Of a stretch of 45,109 bases of DNA, positions 27,774 to 36,463 are shown piece after piece. A program made the position numbers and the translations under genes. Below the pieces are notes generated by a model. That model ran no database searches. It was not told where the DNA came from and saw only the letters and a list, made by a program, of their open reading frames with translations. Location of the stretch: assembly GCF_020164955.1 (NCBI RefSeq), contig NZ_JAIUHG010000040.1:1-45109 (forward strand). Reading direction: 5' to 3'. This DNA is from Mesorhizobium sp. CA8. Its GTDB lineage: Bacteria > Pseudomonadota > Alphaproteobacteria > Rhizobiales > Rhizobiaceae. Positions within the stretch are counted from its first letter, which is position 1; the number at the start of each line of letters is the position of its first letter.

Positions 27774-28744
27774 GTTCACGCGGCCAGGAAAAACCGACGG
27801 GCGGAGCGCCCCTCACCTTTGCGGTGCTGGTCTTTCCCGGCTTTCCGATGATGGCGTTTTCTTCCGTCATCGAACCCTTACGCGCCGTCAACATTCTTGC
27901 GAAGCGCGACTGCTACCGTTGGGTGATCGTCGGCGCCGATCGAGGCACGGTCGAGGCCTCCAACGGCGTCGTCATCCAGCCCGGCTTCTCGGCCGCCGAC
28001 GCGCCGAAGGTCGACCGCATCGTCGTGTGTTCCGGTGGCGATGCCGATCATGTCGTGGCCGATGAAGCGATGAGTTGGATCCGCAAAAGCCTGCGCGGCG
28101 GCGCGCATATCGGCGCTGTCGCTGACGCCGCATTCTTCCTCGCCCGCGCCGGCCTGCTCGACGGCCATGCCTGCACCTTGCACTGGACCAGCCAGGCCGC
28201 CTTCGCCGAGGCTTTTCCGGATATCGATCTTCGGCGCGATCTCTTCGTGATCGACCGCAAGCGCTTCACCTCGGCCGGCGGCGTCGGCAGCCTCGACATG
28301 ATGCTGGAAATTATCACGCAAGACTATGGCGCCGAGATCGCGGCGGGTGTCGCCGAATGGTTCGTGCACTCGCCGTTGCGGTCGAGCGTCGACCGCAAGC
28401 TGATGCCGCTCAGGCTGCGCACCGGCATTAAGAACGAGCTGGTGCTGTCGGCCATCGCGATCATGGAAGATGCGGTTGAGGAAAGGCTCGGCATGGCGGA
28501 GCTGGCGCAACGGCTCGGCGTCTCGCCCGACAAGCTCGAGCGCAGTTTTCGCGCCGAGCTGGATATCTCGCCCAATGGATATTACCGGCGGCTGCGACTT
28601 AAGCGGGCTGCCGACCTGCTGGCGCATTCGACGCTGATGGTGCGCGATGTGGCGCTGGCCTGCGGCTTTGCGTCGATGTCGAGCTTTGCAAGGGCGTTTC
28701 GTGAGGAGCATGGGCACGCGCCGAAAGCGATGCGAAGGCACTAG
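27770..28744 (+). CDS. GlxA family transcriptional regulator (DJ-1/PfpI plus AraC HTH)
   Basis: This two-domain activator has 324 residues. The DJ-1/PfpI-like domain spans about 16-185 (FAVLVFPGFPMMAFSSVIEP; VCSGGDADHV; FTSAGGVGSLDMMLEIITQD). The catalytic nucleophile position reads AVADAAFFLARAG, with no Cys elbow, so it is a sensor rather than an enzyme. The AraC-type double HTH lies at about 225-322 (MAELAQRLGVSPDKLERSFR; VALACGFASMSSFARAFREE). The start is GTG at 27770, overlapping the Nudix stop. GlxA-type relatives regulate arginine, choline, carnitine or dimethylglycine catabolism. Here the likely targets are the catabolic genes beginning at 29056 (inference from position). Confidence 0.92.
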   Translation: MSSRGQEKPTGGAPLTFAVLVFPGFPMMAFSSVIEPLRAVNILAKRDCYRWVIVGADRGTVEASNGVVIQPGFSAADAPKVDRIVVCSGGDADHVVADEAMSWIRKSLRGGAHIGAVADAAFFLARAGLLDGHACTLHWTSQAAFAEAFPDIDLRRDLFVIDRKRFTSAGGVGSLDMMLEIITQDYGAEIAAGVAEWFVHSPLRSSVDRKLMPLRLRTGIKNELVLSAIAIMEDAVEERLGMAELAQRLGVSPDKLERSFRAELDISPNGYYRRLRLKRAADLLAHSTLMVRDVALACGFASMSSFARAFREEHGHAPKAMRRH

Positions 28745-28773
28745 GGCTTATTGGCCCACGTCGAGTTCCTTCA

Positions 28774-28930
28774 CACCCCCCTCTGTCCTGCCGGCCATCT
28801 CCCCCGCAAGGGGGGAGATTGGATGTCGCTTCGGCTTTCGCTAACCGCCGACGTTGCAGGGGAGCGCCGTCGGCGGAACTGCTGATCTCCCCCCTTGCGG
28901 GGGAGATGGCCGGCAGGCCAGAGGGGGGTG
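28774..28930. repeat. inverted pair of intergenic palindromic repeats (family B)
   Basis: Arms at about 28774-28820 and 28884-28930 are inverted copies of a unit containing CTGCCGGCCATCTCCCCC and GCAAGGGGGGAGAT. Each arm has its own short hairpin. They lie between the GlxA regulator and the M24 gene. A scrap of the same unit (CCGCAAGGGGGGAGATT) lies at 76-92, beside parC. Confidence 0.85.
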
Positions 28931-29005
28931 CTGTCCCGCCGACGCTGTACCTTGACGACGATTCGAAACTTGCGGCGTCCGGCACGACATTTGCGGGAAT
29001 CCGCA

Positions 29006-29018
29006 CACACTTTGTGTG
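29006..29018. promoter_or_regulatory. short palindrome upstream of the M24 gene
   Basis: CACAC-TTT-GTGTG lies 38 bases before the ATG at 29056, within ACACACTTTGTGTGGCG. It is well placed for a regulator site of the neighbouring GlxA-type protein, but AraC-type sites are usually direct repeats, so this is speculative. Confidence 0.35.
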
Positions 29019-29055
29019 GCGTATAGATCATGTTCTCCACAACAGGAGGCCGCGC

Positions 29056-30354
29056 ATGAGCATCGTCGTATTCGACCCCGACAGCACCGAGGATGTGGAC
29101 TTCAAGGACCGCATGCGCCACCCAGCCGCGGCCGATCCCGCCGGCGGCATGTGGCTGTCCGACACCGAGCCGTCCTTCATCGACGCTGACGCGCTGCGCA
29201 AGGGGCGACTGGCGAAACTGTGCGCCTGGATGCGCGAGGCGGGTTATGGCGGCGTCGTTTTGTTCGATCCCTACAACCAGCGCTACGCCACCGGCTCGCG
29301 CAACATGTTCGGCTATTTCCTGCGCAACTCGACGCGCTACTTCTTCGTGCCCACCGAGGGGCCCATCGTGCTGTTCGAATATCCGCAGAGCTATCATGTC
29401 TCGATGGTGCTCGACACGATCGACGAGGCGCGGCCATCGAAGCTGGTGTGGTCCTCCGTCTCGGGCCGTGACGACGAGACCGCCGGGCCGTTCGCCGACG
29501 AGATCGCCGAGTTGCTCAAGAAGCATGGCGGCGGCTCGATGAAGCTTGGGCTCGACCGCTGCAGCCATCTGCAGGCGCTGGCGCTGGAAAAGCGCGGCTG
29601 CGAGGTGAAGGACTGCCAGGGCGAAATCCTCGCCGTGCGTGCGGTGAAGACGCCGGAGGAAGTGAAATGCCTGCTGGCTTCGATGGCGGGCGCCGAGGCC
29701 GCAGTGGCGGCCGTGCGCGAGGCGATCAAGCCCGGCGTTTCCGAGAACGAGCTGTTCGCCATAATGTATGGTGAGGTGATCCGGCAAGGCGGCGAGTTCA
29801 TCGAGACCCGGCTGCTCACTTCGGGACAGCGCACCAATCCATGGTTCAACGAGGCGAGCGGGCGCAAGATCAGGCCGGGCGAGTTGCTGGCGCTCGATAC
29901 CGATACGATCGGCTGCTACGGCTATTATTCCGACTTCTCGCGCACCTTTCGCTGCGGTCCGGGCAAGCCGACACCCTACCAGAAGTCGCTCTACCGCATG
30001 GCGCACGACCAGGTGCAGCACAATATCAGCATCGTGAAGCCCGGCATGGCGTTCCGCGAGATCGCCGAGAAGGCGTGGAAGATCCCGGACCACTTCGTCG
30101 ACCAGCGCTACACCTCGGTCATGCACGGCGTCGGCATGCATGGCGAAACGCCTTTCATCGCGCATGCGATGGACTACGAGACCTATGGCCGCGACGGCAT
30201 CATCGTGCCCGGCATGGTGGTGAGTGTGGAAAGCTATATCGGCGAGAAGGGCGGCCGAGAGGGCGTCAAGCTGGAGGATGAGATCCTGATCACCGAGACC
30301 GGCACGGAATTGCTTTCGCGCTTCCCGTATGAAGACGAGTTTCTTGACAATTAA
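29056..30354 (+). CDS. M24 family metallopeptidase-like protein, DddP-related
   Basis: This 432-residue creatinase/prolidase-fold protein starts at an ATG with AGGAGG nine bases upstream. The N-terminal creatinase domain carries YGGVVLFDPYNQRYATGSRN. The pita-bread domain has a full two-metal ligand set: Asp281/Asp283 (LALDTDTIG), Asp293 (YSDFSRTF), His357 (VMHGVGMHGE), Glu392 (VVSVESYIGE) and Glu407 (VKLEDEILIT). Overall it resembles the DMSP lyase DddP closely, with ligands spaced as I recall for DddP (offset 14 throughout). The reported DddP catalytic aspartate (Asp377) corresponds to Gly363 here, preceded by His362. It is therefore more likely a peptidase or hydrolase of an unknown small substrate than a DMSP lyase. 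It heads a series with the next two genes. Confidence 0.88.
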   Translation: MSIVVFDPDSTEDVDFKDRMRHPAAADPAGGMWLSDTEPSFIDADALRKGRLAKLCAWMREAGYGGVVLFDPYNQRYATGSRNMFGYFLRNSTRYFFVPTEGPIVLFEYPQSYHVSMVLDTIDEARPSKLVWSSVSGRDDETAGPFADEIAELLKKHGGGSMKLGLDRCSHLQALALEKRGCEVKDCQGEILAVRAVKTPEEVKCLLASMAGAEAAVAAVREAIKPGVSENELFAIMYGEVIRQGGEFIETRLLTSGQRTNPWFNEASGRKIRPGELLALDTDTIGCYGYYSDFSRTFRCGPGKPTPYQKSLYRMAHDQVQHNISIVKPGMAFREIAEKAWKIPDHFVDQRYTSVMHGVGMHGETPFIAHAMDYETYGRDGIIVPGMVVSVESYIGEKGGREGVKLEDEILITETGTELLSRFPYEDEFLDN

Positions 30355-30381
30355 CGCCGACGCACCGACAGCACATTCCGC

Positions 30382-31059
30382 ATGAAAACGACCATTTCCA
30401 TCCGGCGCGGCACGGTGGCCGCTGTGTTCATCGATCTCCAGGAGGAGCATCGCAAGGACAAACGCTATCTGGTAGAGGGCTTTGCCGACGTCCTCGCCAA
30501 TGTGCGGCGCCTGCAGGAGGCGGCGCGGCGCAATTTCGTGCCGCTCTACCACTGGGCCTATATCGTCGATCTCGCCGAGGCGCGGCCTTTCCATCCGGTC
30601 GACGAAAGCGGCAAGTCGGCCTTTTCCGACAAGGACGATCCGCTGACCGCGATCTGCCATGAAGTGGCGCCGCAAGATAGCGAAGCCATGCTGGTCAAGC
30701 AGGAAGCCAGCGCCTTCGGCAAGAACGATTTTGGCGACAAGCTCAAGGCTTCCGGCATCGAATGGCTGGTCATCGCCGGGGTCTGGACCGAGGCCTGCAT
30801 CGACGCCACCGTGAAGGACGCGGTGGCGCGCGGTTTTCGCGTGCTTTTGATCAAGGATGCCTGCGGCAGCGCCAGTGCCGCCATGCACCAGACCGGCATC
30901 CTCAACCTCGCCAACCGTCTCTATGGCGGTGCCGTCACCAACACGCTCGACGCCTGCCGGCTGATGGCGGGAGACACCGTGGAGGTGTGGCAGGTCGAGG
31001 GTTCGGTGCCGCTGCGTTTCACCTTCGAGAACGCGGCGCAGCTCTACGCCGAGCTCTGA
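30382..31059 (+). CDS. isochorismatase-like cysteine hydrolase
   Basis: This 225-residue enzyme of the isochorismatase/nicotinamidase superfamily typically cleaves amides or ureas of small molecules. The triad is visible: Asp18 in VAAVFIDLQEEHR, Lys106 in AMLVKQEASAF and Cys139 in IAGVWTEACIDATVK, with a cis-peptide-type stretch before the Cys. The Glu-Glu-His after Asp18 could be part of a substrate or metal site. It starts at ATG 30382, 27 bases after the M24 gene, and is followed five bases later by the esterase, indicating one transcript. With a neighbouring creatinase-like protein, a route breaking down an amide or urea-type compound is plausible but unproven. Confidence 0.92.
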   Translation: MKTTISIRRGTVAAVFIDLQEEHRKDKRYLVEGFADVLANVRRLQEAARRNFVPLYHWAYIVDLAEARPFHPVDESGKSAFSDKDDPLTAICHEVAPQDSEAMLVKQEASAFGKNDFGDKLKASGIEWLVIAGVWTEACIDATVKDAVARGFRVLLIKDACGSASAAMHQTGILNLANRLYGGAVTNTLDACRLMAGDTVEVWQVEGSVPLRFTFENAAQLYAEL

Positions 31060-31064
31060 CGGCA

Positions 31065-32033
31065 GTGGCCAGCGCCCCGACCGATCCGGCGAGCCGCGGC
31101 AAATATGCCGATCGGCTCGTTCCGGACTTGTGGAACTATATCGACGAGATCAACAGCTGGTATCCGCCTGAGATCGTCGCCGCGCCCATTACAGAGCAGC
31201 GCGCGGTCTATGATCGGATGTGCGTCGCGTTTCACCAAGGTCATCCGGAAGGCGTGACGACCAGCGACGGTCTCGTAACGACGACCGCGCATTCGATCCC
31301 GTTCCGATACTACCGCATGGCGGACAAGACGGCGGCGGCGATCGTCGTCTATTACCACGGCGGCGGTTTTGTTCTTGGCGACCTCGACAGCCACGACGAC
31401 ATCTGCGCCGAGATCTGCGCCAGCACCGGTTTCGAGGTGGTCTCGGCCGACTACCGGCTGGCCCCGGAGCACCTGCATCCAGCCTCCTTCGACGATGCGC
31501 TGGCCGTGTTCGAATGGGTCGCGGCGACCAGCACGCTGCCGATCGTGCTTTGCGGCGAAAGCGCCGGCGGCAACCTCGCCGCCGCGGTGGCGCAAGCGAC
31601 GCGGCGCCGTGAAAGGCACGCTGTTGGCCAGATGTTGATCTATCCGGAGCTGGGCGGCGACGAGACCGGGCGCTCTTATGTCGAGCATGCCCAAGCGCCG
31701 CTGCTGACGCTCGCCGACATCGAGTTCTGTCGGCGCATTCGGTCTGCGCCTGGACAGTCGCAGGACGATCCAACGTTGTCGCCGCTTCGAGACCACGATT
31801 TCTCCGACCTGCCGCCGACGATCATCGTCACCGCCGAATGCGATCCGCTGACGTCGGACGGTGAGGTCTACCGTGACCGCATCCTCGCCGCCGGCGGGCA
31901 GTCGTGGTGGCGCGAGGAGCCGCGGCTGGTGCACAGCTTTCTGCGCGCTCGAACGACCGTGCCGCGCGCGGCGGAGGCGTTTCGGAGGATTGTCGCCGAT
32001 ATTGACGCGCTCGGCGCAGCGACGAAGCGCTGA
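31065..32033 (+). CDS. alpha/beta hydrolase, HSL (family IV) esterase type
   Basis: This is a carboxylesterase-type hydrolase of 322 residues. The oxyanion HGGG motif is at 98-101 (YYHGGGFVLGDLD), the nucleophile is Ser166 in LCGESAGGNLAAA, the acid Asp260 is in TAECDPLTSDGE, and the base His290 is in PRLVHSFLR. The start is GTG at 31065, in frame with no plausible earlier start inside the previous gene. Its five-base distance from the cysteine hydrolase supports co-expression. The substrate is unknown; an ester formed in the same catabolic series is the obvious guess. Confidence 0.92.
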   Translation: MASAPTDPASRGKYADRLVPDLWNYIDEINSWYPPEIVAAPITEQRAVYDRMCVAFHQGHPEGVTTSDGLVTTTAHSIPFRYYRMADKTAAAIVVYYHGGGFVLGDLDSHDDICAEICASTGFEVVSADYRLAPEHLHPASFDDALAVFEWVAATSTLPIVLCGESAGGNLAAAVAQATRRRERHAVGQMLIYPELGGDETGRSYVEHAQAPLLTLADIEFCRRIRSAPGQSQDDPTLSPLRDHDFSDLPPTIIVTAECDPLTSDGEVYRDRILAAGGQSWWREEPRLVHSFLRARTTVPRAAEAFRRIVADIDALGAATKR

Positions 32034-32110
32034 TCTTTCCCTTAGGAGCGTTGGGAGAGATCCTGCAGGGCAGATGGCCTGTGAAGGATCGCGGCGCCGG
32101 AAGATCAAGG

Positions 32111-32242
32111 TTCCTCGCCCCACGTAAGTGGGGAGAGCTGGCTCGGCGAAGCCGAGACGGAGAGGGGAGCGCCCTACGAAGGCTGCCCCTCTCCGTCCGC
32201 TTCGCGGCCACCTCTCCCCCCGCCTTCGGCGGGGGCGAGGAA
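32111..32242. repeat. inverted intergenic repeat (family C)
   Basis: Arms at about 32111-32167 and 32186-32242 are inverted copies containing TTCCTCGCCCC and GAGACGGAGAGGGG, each with internal short hairpins. They lie in the 372-base gap between the esterase and the binding-protein gene. No gene is evident there apart from the ribosome site GAGGGAAC before 32406. Confidence 0.8.
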
Positions 32243-32405
32243 CCCAAGCTTGGTTACCCTGCGGAACAGCGCACAAGAACTGCGGAAACTCAACCATTTC
32301 GCGGCGGAAAGCGGACCTATCATTCCCTCGCAGACAACGGCGCTCCAGCGGACGCATCCGCCCCCGCACGGCGGCCCGGAGCGCCCAACAACAGAGGGAA
32401 CGACG

Positions 32406-34046
32406 ATGAAATTCATGCTGACCGACAGAAAACTGCACCCGCGTGCCAAGCCGATCGCCGACGATTTCAAGAAGGGCGCGATCAGCCGGCGCGAATATCT
32501 GGCTTTGATGGCCGGCTTCGGCGTCAGCGCCGCCGGCGCCATGGCGCTGGGCGGTATCGCTCCCTCGCCTGCCCGCGGCGCCGAGCCGAAAAAGGGCGGC
32601 GTGCTGCGCGTCGCGATGAACGTCAAGGGCTTCAAGGATCCGCGCACCTTCGACGGCGTCGAGATGTCGAATGTCGCGCGCCAGTGCAACGAATATCTGG
32701 TGCGCTGGAAAACCGACTTTTCTTTCGAGCCCTGGCTGTTGGAAAGCTGGGAGACCAGCGACGACGCCAAGACGATCACGCTTCACGTGCGCAAGGGCAT
32801 CACATGGTCGAACGGCGACACTTTCAACGCCGACGACGTGATCCACAACCTCAACCGCTGGTGCGATGCCTCGGTCGCGGGCAATTCTGTCGCGGCGCGC
32901 ATGGGCGCGCTGGTCAATGCCGACACCAAGAAACCCGTCGACGGCGGCATCCAGAAGATCGACGACTACACCGTCAAGCTCAACCTGCCAAAGCCCGACA
33001 TCTCGCTGATCGCCGGCATGGCCGACTATCCGGCGCTGATCATGCACCGCTCCTATGAGGGCGATGCCGATCCGAAGAAGGCTTTGGCCATCACCACCGG
33101 CCCTTGCGAGCTGGTCAGTTGGGATGCCGAGACGGGCGCCGAGGTGAAGCGCAAGGACAAGCTCTGGTGGAAGGGCGAGTTCTATCTCGACGGCATCAAA
33201 TGGGTCGACTACGGTTCCGATCCCAACGCCATGCTGTCGGCCTTCGAATCCGGCGAGATCGACACCGACCACGAAACCGCGTCGGATGCCGTGTCGCAGA
33301 CCGAGCAGATGGGCCTGCAGAATTCCGAGATCGCCACCGGCTCGACCATCGTCGCGCGCTTCAATGTCTCCAACGCGCCCTATGACGACGTCAAGGTGCG
33401 CCGCGCCGCCCAGTTTGCCGTCGACAATGCGGCCGTGCTGAAGCTCGGGCTCGACGGCCGCGGCAAGTCCGCCGACAACCACCATGTCGGCCCCATGCAT
33501 CCGGAATTCGCCGATATCGGCCCGGCCAAGCGCGATGTCGAACGGGCCAAGAAGCTGATTTCGGAATCCGGCAAGGCCGACCACGAATATGAGCTGATCT
33601 CGGTCGACGTCGAATGGCAAAAGAGCACCGCCGACGCGATCGCGGCGCAAATCCGCGAGGCCGGCCTGAAGATCAAGCGCACCGTGCTGCCGGCCGCGAC
33701 GTTCTGGAATGACTGGGCCAAGTTCCCCTATTCCTGCACCGAATGGCTCGGCCGCCCGCTCGGCGTGCAGGTGCTGGCATTGGCCTACAAATCGGGCGGC
33801 GCCTGGAACGAAAGCGGCTATTCAAACAAGGAATTCGACGAGCTTCTCGACAAGGCGCTGGCCACGCCGGACGCCGCCCAGCGCAAGGAGATCATGGCCA
33901 AGATCGAGACCAATTTGCGCGATGCCGGCATCATCATCCAGCCCTATTGGCGCTCGGTCTACCGCACCTATCGCAAGGGCGTGCAGGGCTGCGAACAGCA
34001 CCAGGCGCTTGAGCAGCACTTTGAGAAAGTCTGGCTGGAGAGCTAG
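32406..34046 (+). CDS. peptide/nickel-type ABC transporter substrate-binding protein, Tat-exported
   Basis: This periplasmic family 5 (SBP_bac_5) binding protein has 546 residues. The N-terminus carries a twin-arginine signal, KKGAISRREYLALMAGFGVS with Arg28-Arg29, and a hydrophobic stretch ending near PARGAE (about residue 59). Family segments follow: KKGGVLRVAMNVKG at the mature start, WLLESWETSDDAKTITLHVR, KGITWSNGDTFNADDVIHNL and RRAAQFAVDNAAVLKLGLDG. Ligands in this family are oligopeptides, opines or similar. The ATG at 32406 follows GAGGGAAC. No permease or ATPase genes follow within the window; the next genes are on the opposite strand. The binding protein must borrow a transporter or its operon is broken. 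Confidence 0.93.
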   Translation: MKFMLTDRKLHPRAKPIADDFKKGAISRREYLALMAGFGVSAAGAMALGGIAPSPARGAEPKKGGVLRVAMNVKGFKDPRTFDGVEMSNVARQCNEYLVRWKTDFSFEPWLLESWETSDDAKTITLHVRKGITWSNGDTFNADDVIHNLNRWCDASVAGNSVAARMGALVNADTKKPVDGGIQKIDDYTVKLNLPKPDISLIAGMADYPALIMHRSYEGDADPKKALAITTGPCELVSWDAETGAEVKRKDKLWWKGEFYLDGIKWVDYGSDPNAMLSAFESGEIDTDHETASDAVSQTEQMGLQNSEIATGSTIVARFNVSNAPYDDVKVRRAAQFAVDNAAVLKLGLDGRGKSADNHHVGPMHPEFADIGPAKRDVERAKKLISESGKADHEYELISVDVEWQKSTADAIAAQIREAGLKIKRTVLPAATFWNDWAKFPYSCTEWLGRPLGVQVLALAYKSGGAWNESGYSNKEFDELLDKALATPDAAQRKEIMAKIETNLRDAGIIIQPYWRSVYRTYRKGVQGCEQHQALEQHFEKVWLES

Positions 34047-34068
34047 TCCGCTGGGGGATGGGCCGGGC

Positions 34069-34092
34069 CGGCGTGCTCAGTTGAGCACGCCG
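34069..34092. terminator. hairpin between convergent genes
   Basis: CGGCGTGCTCA and TGAGCACGCCG form a perfect 11-base stem with a two-base centre, 22 bases after the binding-protein stop and 17 bases before the end of the convergent gene. There is no T-run, so termination is likely but not certain. Confidence 0.6.
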
Positions 34093-34109
34093 ACCGATCG
34101 GTAGCGGAA

Positions 34110-34646
34110 CTAACTGCCTTCGATTGCCGGTGATGGTTGCTGGGGCGGCACCATCACCTGGACGGGGACAGATCGCCTCCCCTCCAATATCTCCAGAGCT
34201 GCGCGGCGAGCACGTTGAGTCACCTCTTCCTGATCGGCCCAGCTTTGTGGAGCGTATGCTCCCTTGAGAATCTCGATATCGTCAATGGTGACGTTTACCG
34301 CTCTCCCGACTTCCCGGATGAGTTCGGCGACCATGGTGTCCCTCCGATCCAGCATGCGTGACCGGGTCGCGATGTCATCAGTTGTCCATTGTGGATCATT
34401 GAAGAGATCCATCAGACCACGTCGCCTCTTCATCACCTCTGCATCGCGATTAAAATGGACTGGGACTAAGTTCAGGGCGTTCACGAACTCCGTTGACAGG
34501 CCATGCCGTCGCGAGAGTGCCAATGAACGGAAAACGTCAAAACGACTTTGATGCCGTCGATCTTTGTTCTGGTACCAAAGCGTGATTGCTACAGCGACTA
34601 TTGGGCCGATTATGATGGCCGCGATATCCCACCAATGACTTGCCAT
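34110..34646 (-). CDS. membrane-anchored protein, DUF6680-like
   Basis: The 178-residue product has one N-terminal transmembrane helix (IAAIIIGPIVAVAITLWYQN) and a cytoplasmic part with DVFRSLALSRRHGLSTEFVN and LNLVPVHFNRDAEVMKRRRG. This is the arrangement I associate with DUF6680, found in many accessory regions. No enzymatic motif is visible. Codon use is a little more AT-rich than neighbours such as the binding protein, suggesting acquisition. It is convergent with the binding-protein gene and separated by about 190 bases from the next minus-strand gene upstream. Confidence 0.7.
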   Translation of the reverse strand: MASHWWDIAAIIIGPIVAVAITLWYQNKDRRHQSRFDVFRSLALSRRHGLSTEFVNALNLVPVHFNRDAEVMKRRRGLMDLFNDPQWTTDDIATRSRMLDRRDTMVAELIREVGRAVNVTIDDIEILKGAYAPQSWADQEEVTQRARRAALEILEGRRSVPVQVMVPPQQPSPAIEGS

Positions 34647-34834
34647 GAATGCCCCGCGCGAGGTCCGGTTTATTGTGACGCTGACCAGCTAGAGAACGCA
34701 ACAAGAACACCTTAGATTTGGCGTGGCGCAGGTTCAAAATCAAGGCCAGCACTGAATTGCTAAGAAGCGAGAGCCCGGCCGGAATCTTCCGGCCGCGCCA
34801 GGATTGCCCAAGCCTTGAAGCCGGTCCTGATGCT

Positions 34835-35698
34835 CTACGAGAAGATCTCCGCCAGTTCGTCGACACTAGTGCCTTCCTTGACCCGGCGCAGCTCGACATA
34901 GGTGACCGCGATAGCCACCGACATCACCGCGGAGAAGATGGTCGACAGTAGACTGCTGCCGACCGCGCCGACGATGATCCCCCTGGTGGTAATTCCGCCA
35001 CTCAGCACGGCGGCTTGGAACAGCAAGGTGAAAATCACCTGAAGCGCCATTGCCGCTATGCCGATGACCAGAAACAGGAAGAATATCCGCCAGCGGCTCC
35101 CCTTCGTCAGAGTTCTGCTTCGTGAAATCGCGGCGAACACACCGGGTCTTTCCTGGACCACGACGGGCACAGCGACCGATATGCTGATCAACCACATTGC
35201 TATGGGAATCATGGCCAGAAGCGCGATAATTCCGCCAACGATCGGTATGATCATTGCGACGACACCGAGCACTAACGCCGCCAAAACCAATGCAAGAATG
35301 ATTACGAGGCCAGTTCCAAGCGTGGGAAAGAAACTGCGCAGCGCGATGTGTATGCAGTCGCCAATTGCCGGGCGCTTGCCGTTCAGATCCTCGATTGTGG
35401 CTCGCACCAGCGCAGCTTGCGCGAGAAAAGCCAGCGCCAGAAGGACCAGACCAGCGACTAGTGAAACAACACCGTAATGTCCTATGGTGGACCTTTCGAA
35501 GGTGGCGATATCGCCACTACTTGTCATCCTGGCAACCTGCGTCAGGTTCCAGATATTATATAACAGCGAAGGCAGCATTGAAAAAAGGCCGAGGATAGCC
35601 GCTAGCGTAGCGAAGCTGCGACCGATAACCGAAAAAGTATTGCTGAAAGCCCGGCCGATGCTGAATGTCTCCGAGCGGCCGCTCGCTATGGAAGCCAT
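34835..35698 (-). CDS. polytopic membrane protein (glycerophosphodiesterase membrane-domain / YciC-like)
   Basis: The 287-residue protein begins with a soluble stretch (FSIGRAFSNTFSVIGRSFAT) and has about six hydrophobic segments, including VVSLVAGLVLLALAFLAQAA, GLVIILALVLAALVLGVVAM and a terminal AVMSVAIAVTYVEL before RRVKEGTSVDELAEIF. The AALVRATIEDLNGKRPAIGD segment and the PGVFAAISRSRTLTKGSRWR loop match proteins annotated with a glycerophosphoryl diester phosphodiesterase membrane domain. No catalytic domain is present, so it is not an enzyme by itself. It is divergent from the DUF4129-MoxR operon, with a 141-base shared promoter region. Confidence 0.75.
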   Translation of the reverse strand: MASIASGRSETFSIGRAFSNTFSVIGRSFATLAAILGLFSMLPSLLYNIWNLTQVARMTSSGDIATFERSTIGHYGVVSLVAGLVLLALAFLAQAALVRATIEDLNGKRPAIGDCIHIALRSFFPTLGTGLVIILALVLAALVLGVVAMIIPIVGGIIALLAMIPIAMWLISISVAVPVVVQERPGVFAAISRSRTLTKGSRWRIFFLFLVIGIAAMALQVIFTLLFQAAVLSGGITTRGIIVGAVGSSLLSTIFSAVMSVAIAVTYVELRRVKEGTSVDELAEIFS

Positions 35699-35839
35699 TT
35701 TGTATCCCCCGCTAATTCAAATCGAAAAATTGGAAAGTATAAACCACCAACATTGATACTTGCGGTTGGGCCCGCTTGCAATTGTCATGGCGTATTGCCA
35801 GTCTCGGCCCGAACCGCAGGTTGCAGGGGGAACGAGCGG

Positions 35840-36463
35840 GTGACAGCCGCAGGAACGGAAGAGGCCGGACGGCTGGCGCAGTTGCACAAGCAACTGCTGG
35901 CCGACGATTCGATCCAGTTCGCCTTGCCGACCTACGTGCGGCCCGAGCCGCCGGAGTGGCTGAAGCCGTTTCTGGATGGCTTGGCAAAGCTCGGTCCCTA
36001 TATGATCTATCTGTTCTGGGGCGCGGTAATCATCGGCGTCGCGATCATTGCTTTTCTGCTTTTCCTCGAGGCGAAAGGCCTTGCCTGGCGTCTGCCATGG
36101 TGGAAACGCGAAGAGACCGAAGCGAAAGAAGAGTGGCGCCCGGACGCGGGGGCTGCCCAGGTCCTGCTCTCCGAGGCCGATGCCCTCGCCGCGCGCGGCG
36201 AATATGACGAGGCCGTGCATCTTCTGTTGCGCCGCAGCGTCTCAGACATTGCCACCAGGCTGCCCGATTTCCTGCGGCCATCGCTGACCGCGCGCGACAT
36301 CGCCGCCGCCAGCTCCATCCCCACCCGACCGCGCGCCGCCTTCAGCGAGATTGCGCGCATCGTCGAGGCAGCCTTGTTTGCCCGCCGACCCGTCGGGGTC
36401 GAAGGCTGGCGGCAGGCGCGCGGCGCCTATGAGCGTTTCGCCTTTCGGGACGCCTGGGCATGA
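35840..36463 (+). CDS. DUF4129 domain membrane protein
   Basis: This is the first gene of the MoxR operon. GTG at 35840, with GGGGGAA seven bases before it, gives 207 residues. One transmembrane helix (MIYLFWGAVIIGVAIIAFLL) is followed by a cytoplasmic DUF4129-type domain: LSEADALAARGEYDEAVHLL, then SDIATRLPDFLRPSLTARDI and FSEIARIVEAALFARRPV. DUF4129 is often C-terminal in transglutaminase-like proteins and common in MoxR operons; its role is not defined. The stop overlaps the next start by four bases (ATGA). The longer frame from 35753 is not supported. Confidence 0.85.
   Translation: MTAAGTEEAGRLAQLHKQLLADDSIQFALPTYVRPEPPEWLKPFLDGLAKLGPYMIYLFWGAVIIGVAIIAFLLFLEAKGLAWRLPWWKREETEAKEEWRPDAGAAQVLLSEADALAARGEYDEAVHLLLRRSVSDIATRLPDFLRPSLTARDIAAASSIPTRPRAAFSEIARIVEAALFARRPVGVEGWRQARGAYERFAFRDAWA

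Noticed and set aside
29056..30354. Calling the M24 protein a DMSP lyase (DddP)
   Set aside because: The position of the reported catalytic Asp is Gly here, so overall similarity is not enough.
28771..30888. 705-residue minus-strand frame opposite the M24 and cysteine hydrolase genes
   Set aside because: It spans two real genes and repeat DNA and has no recognisable domain.
31044..33650. 868-residue minus-strand frame across the esterase, repeat and binding-protein genes
   Set aside because: It is an antisense frame kept open by GC bias; it crosses an intergenic repeat.
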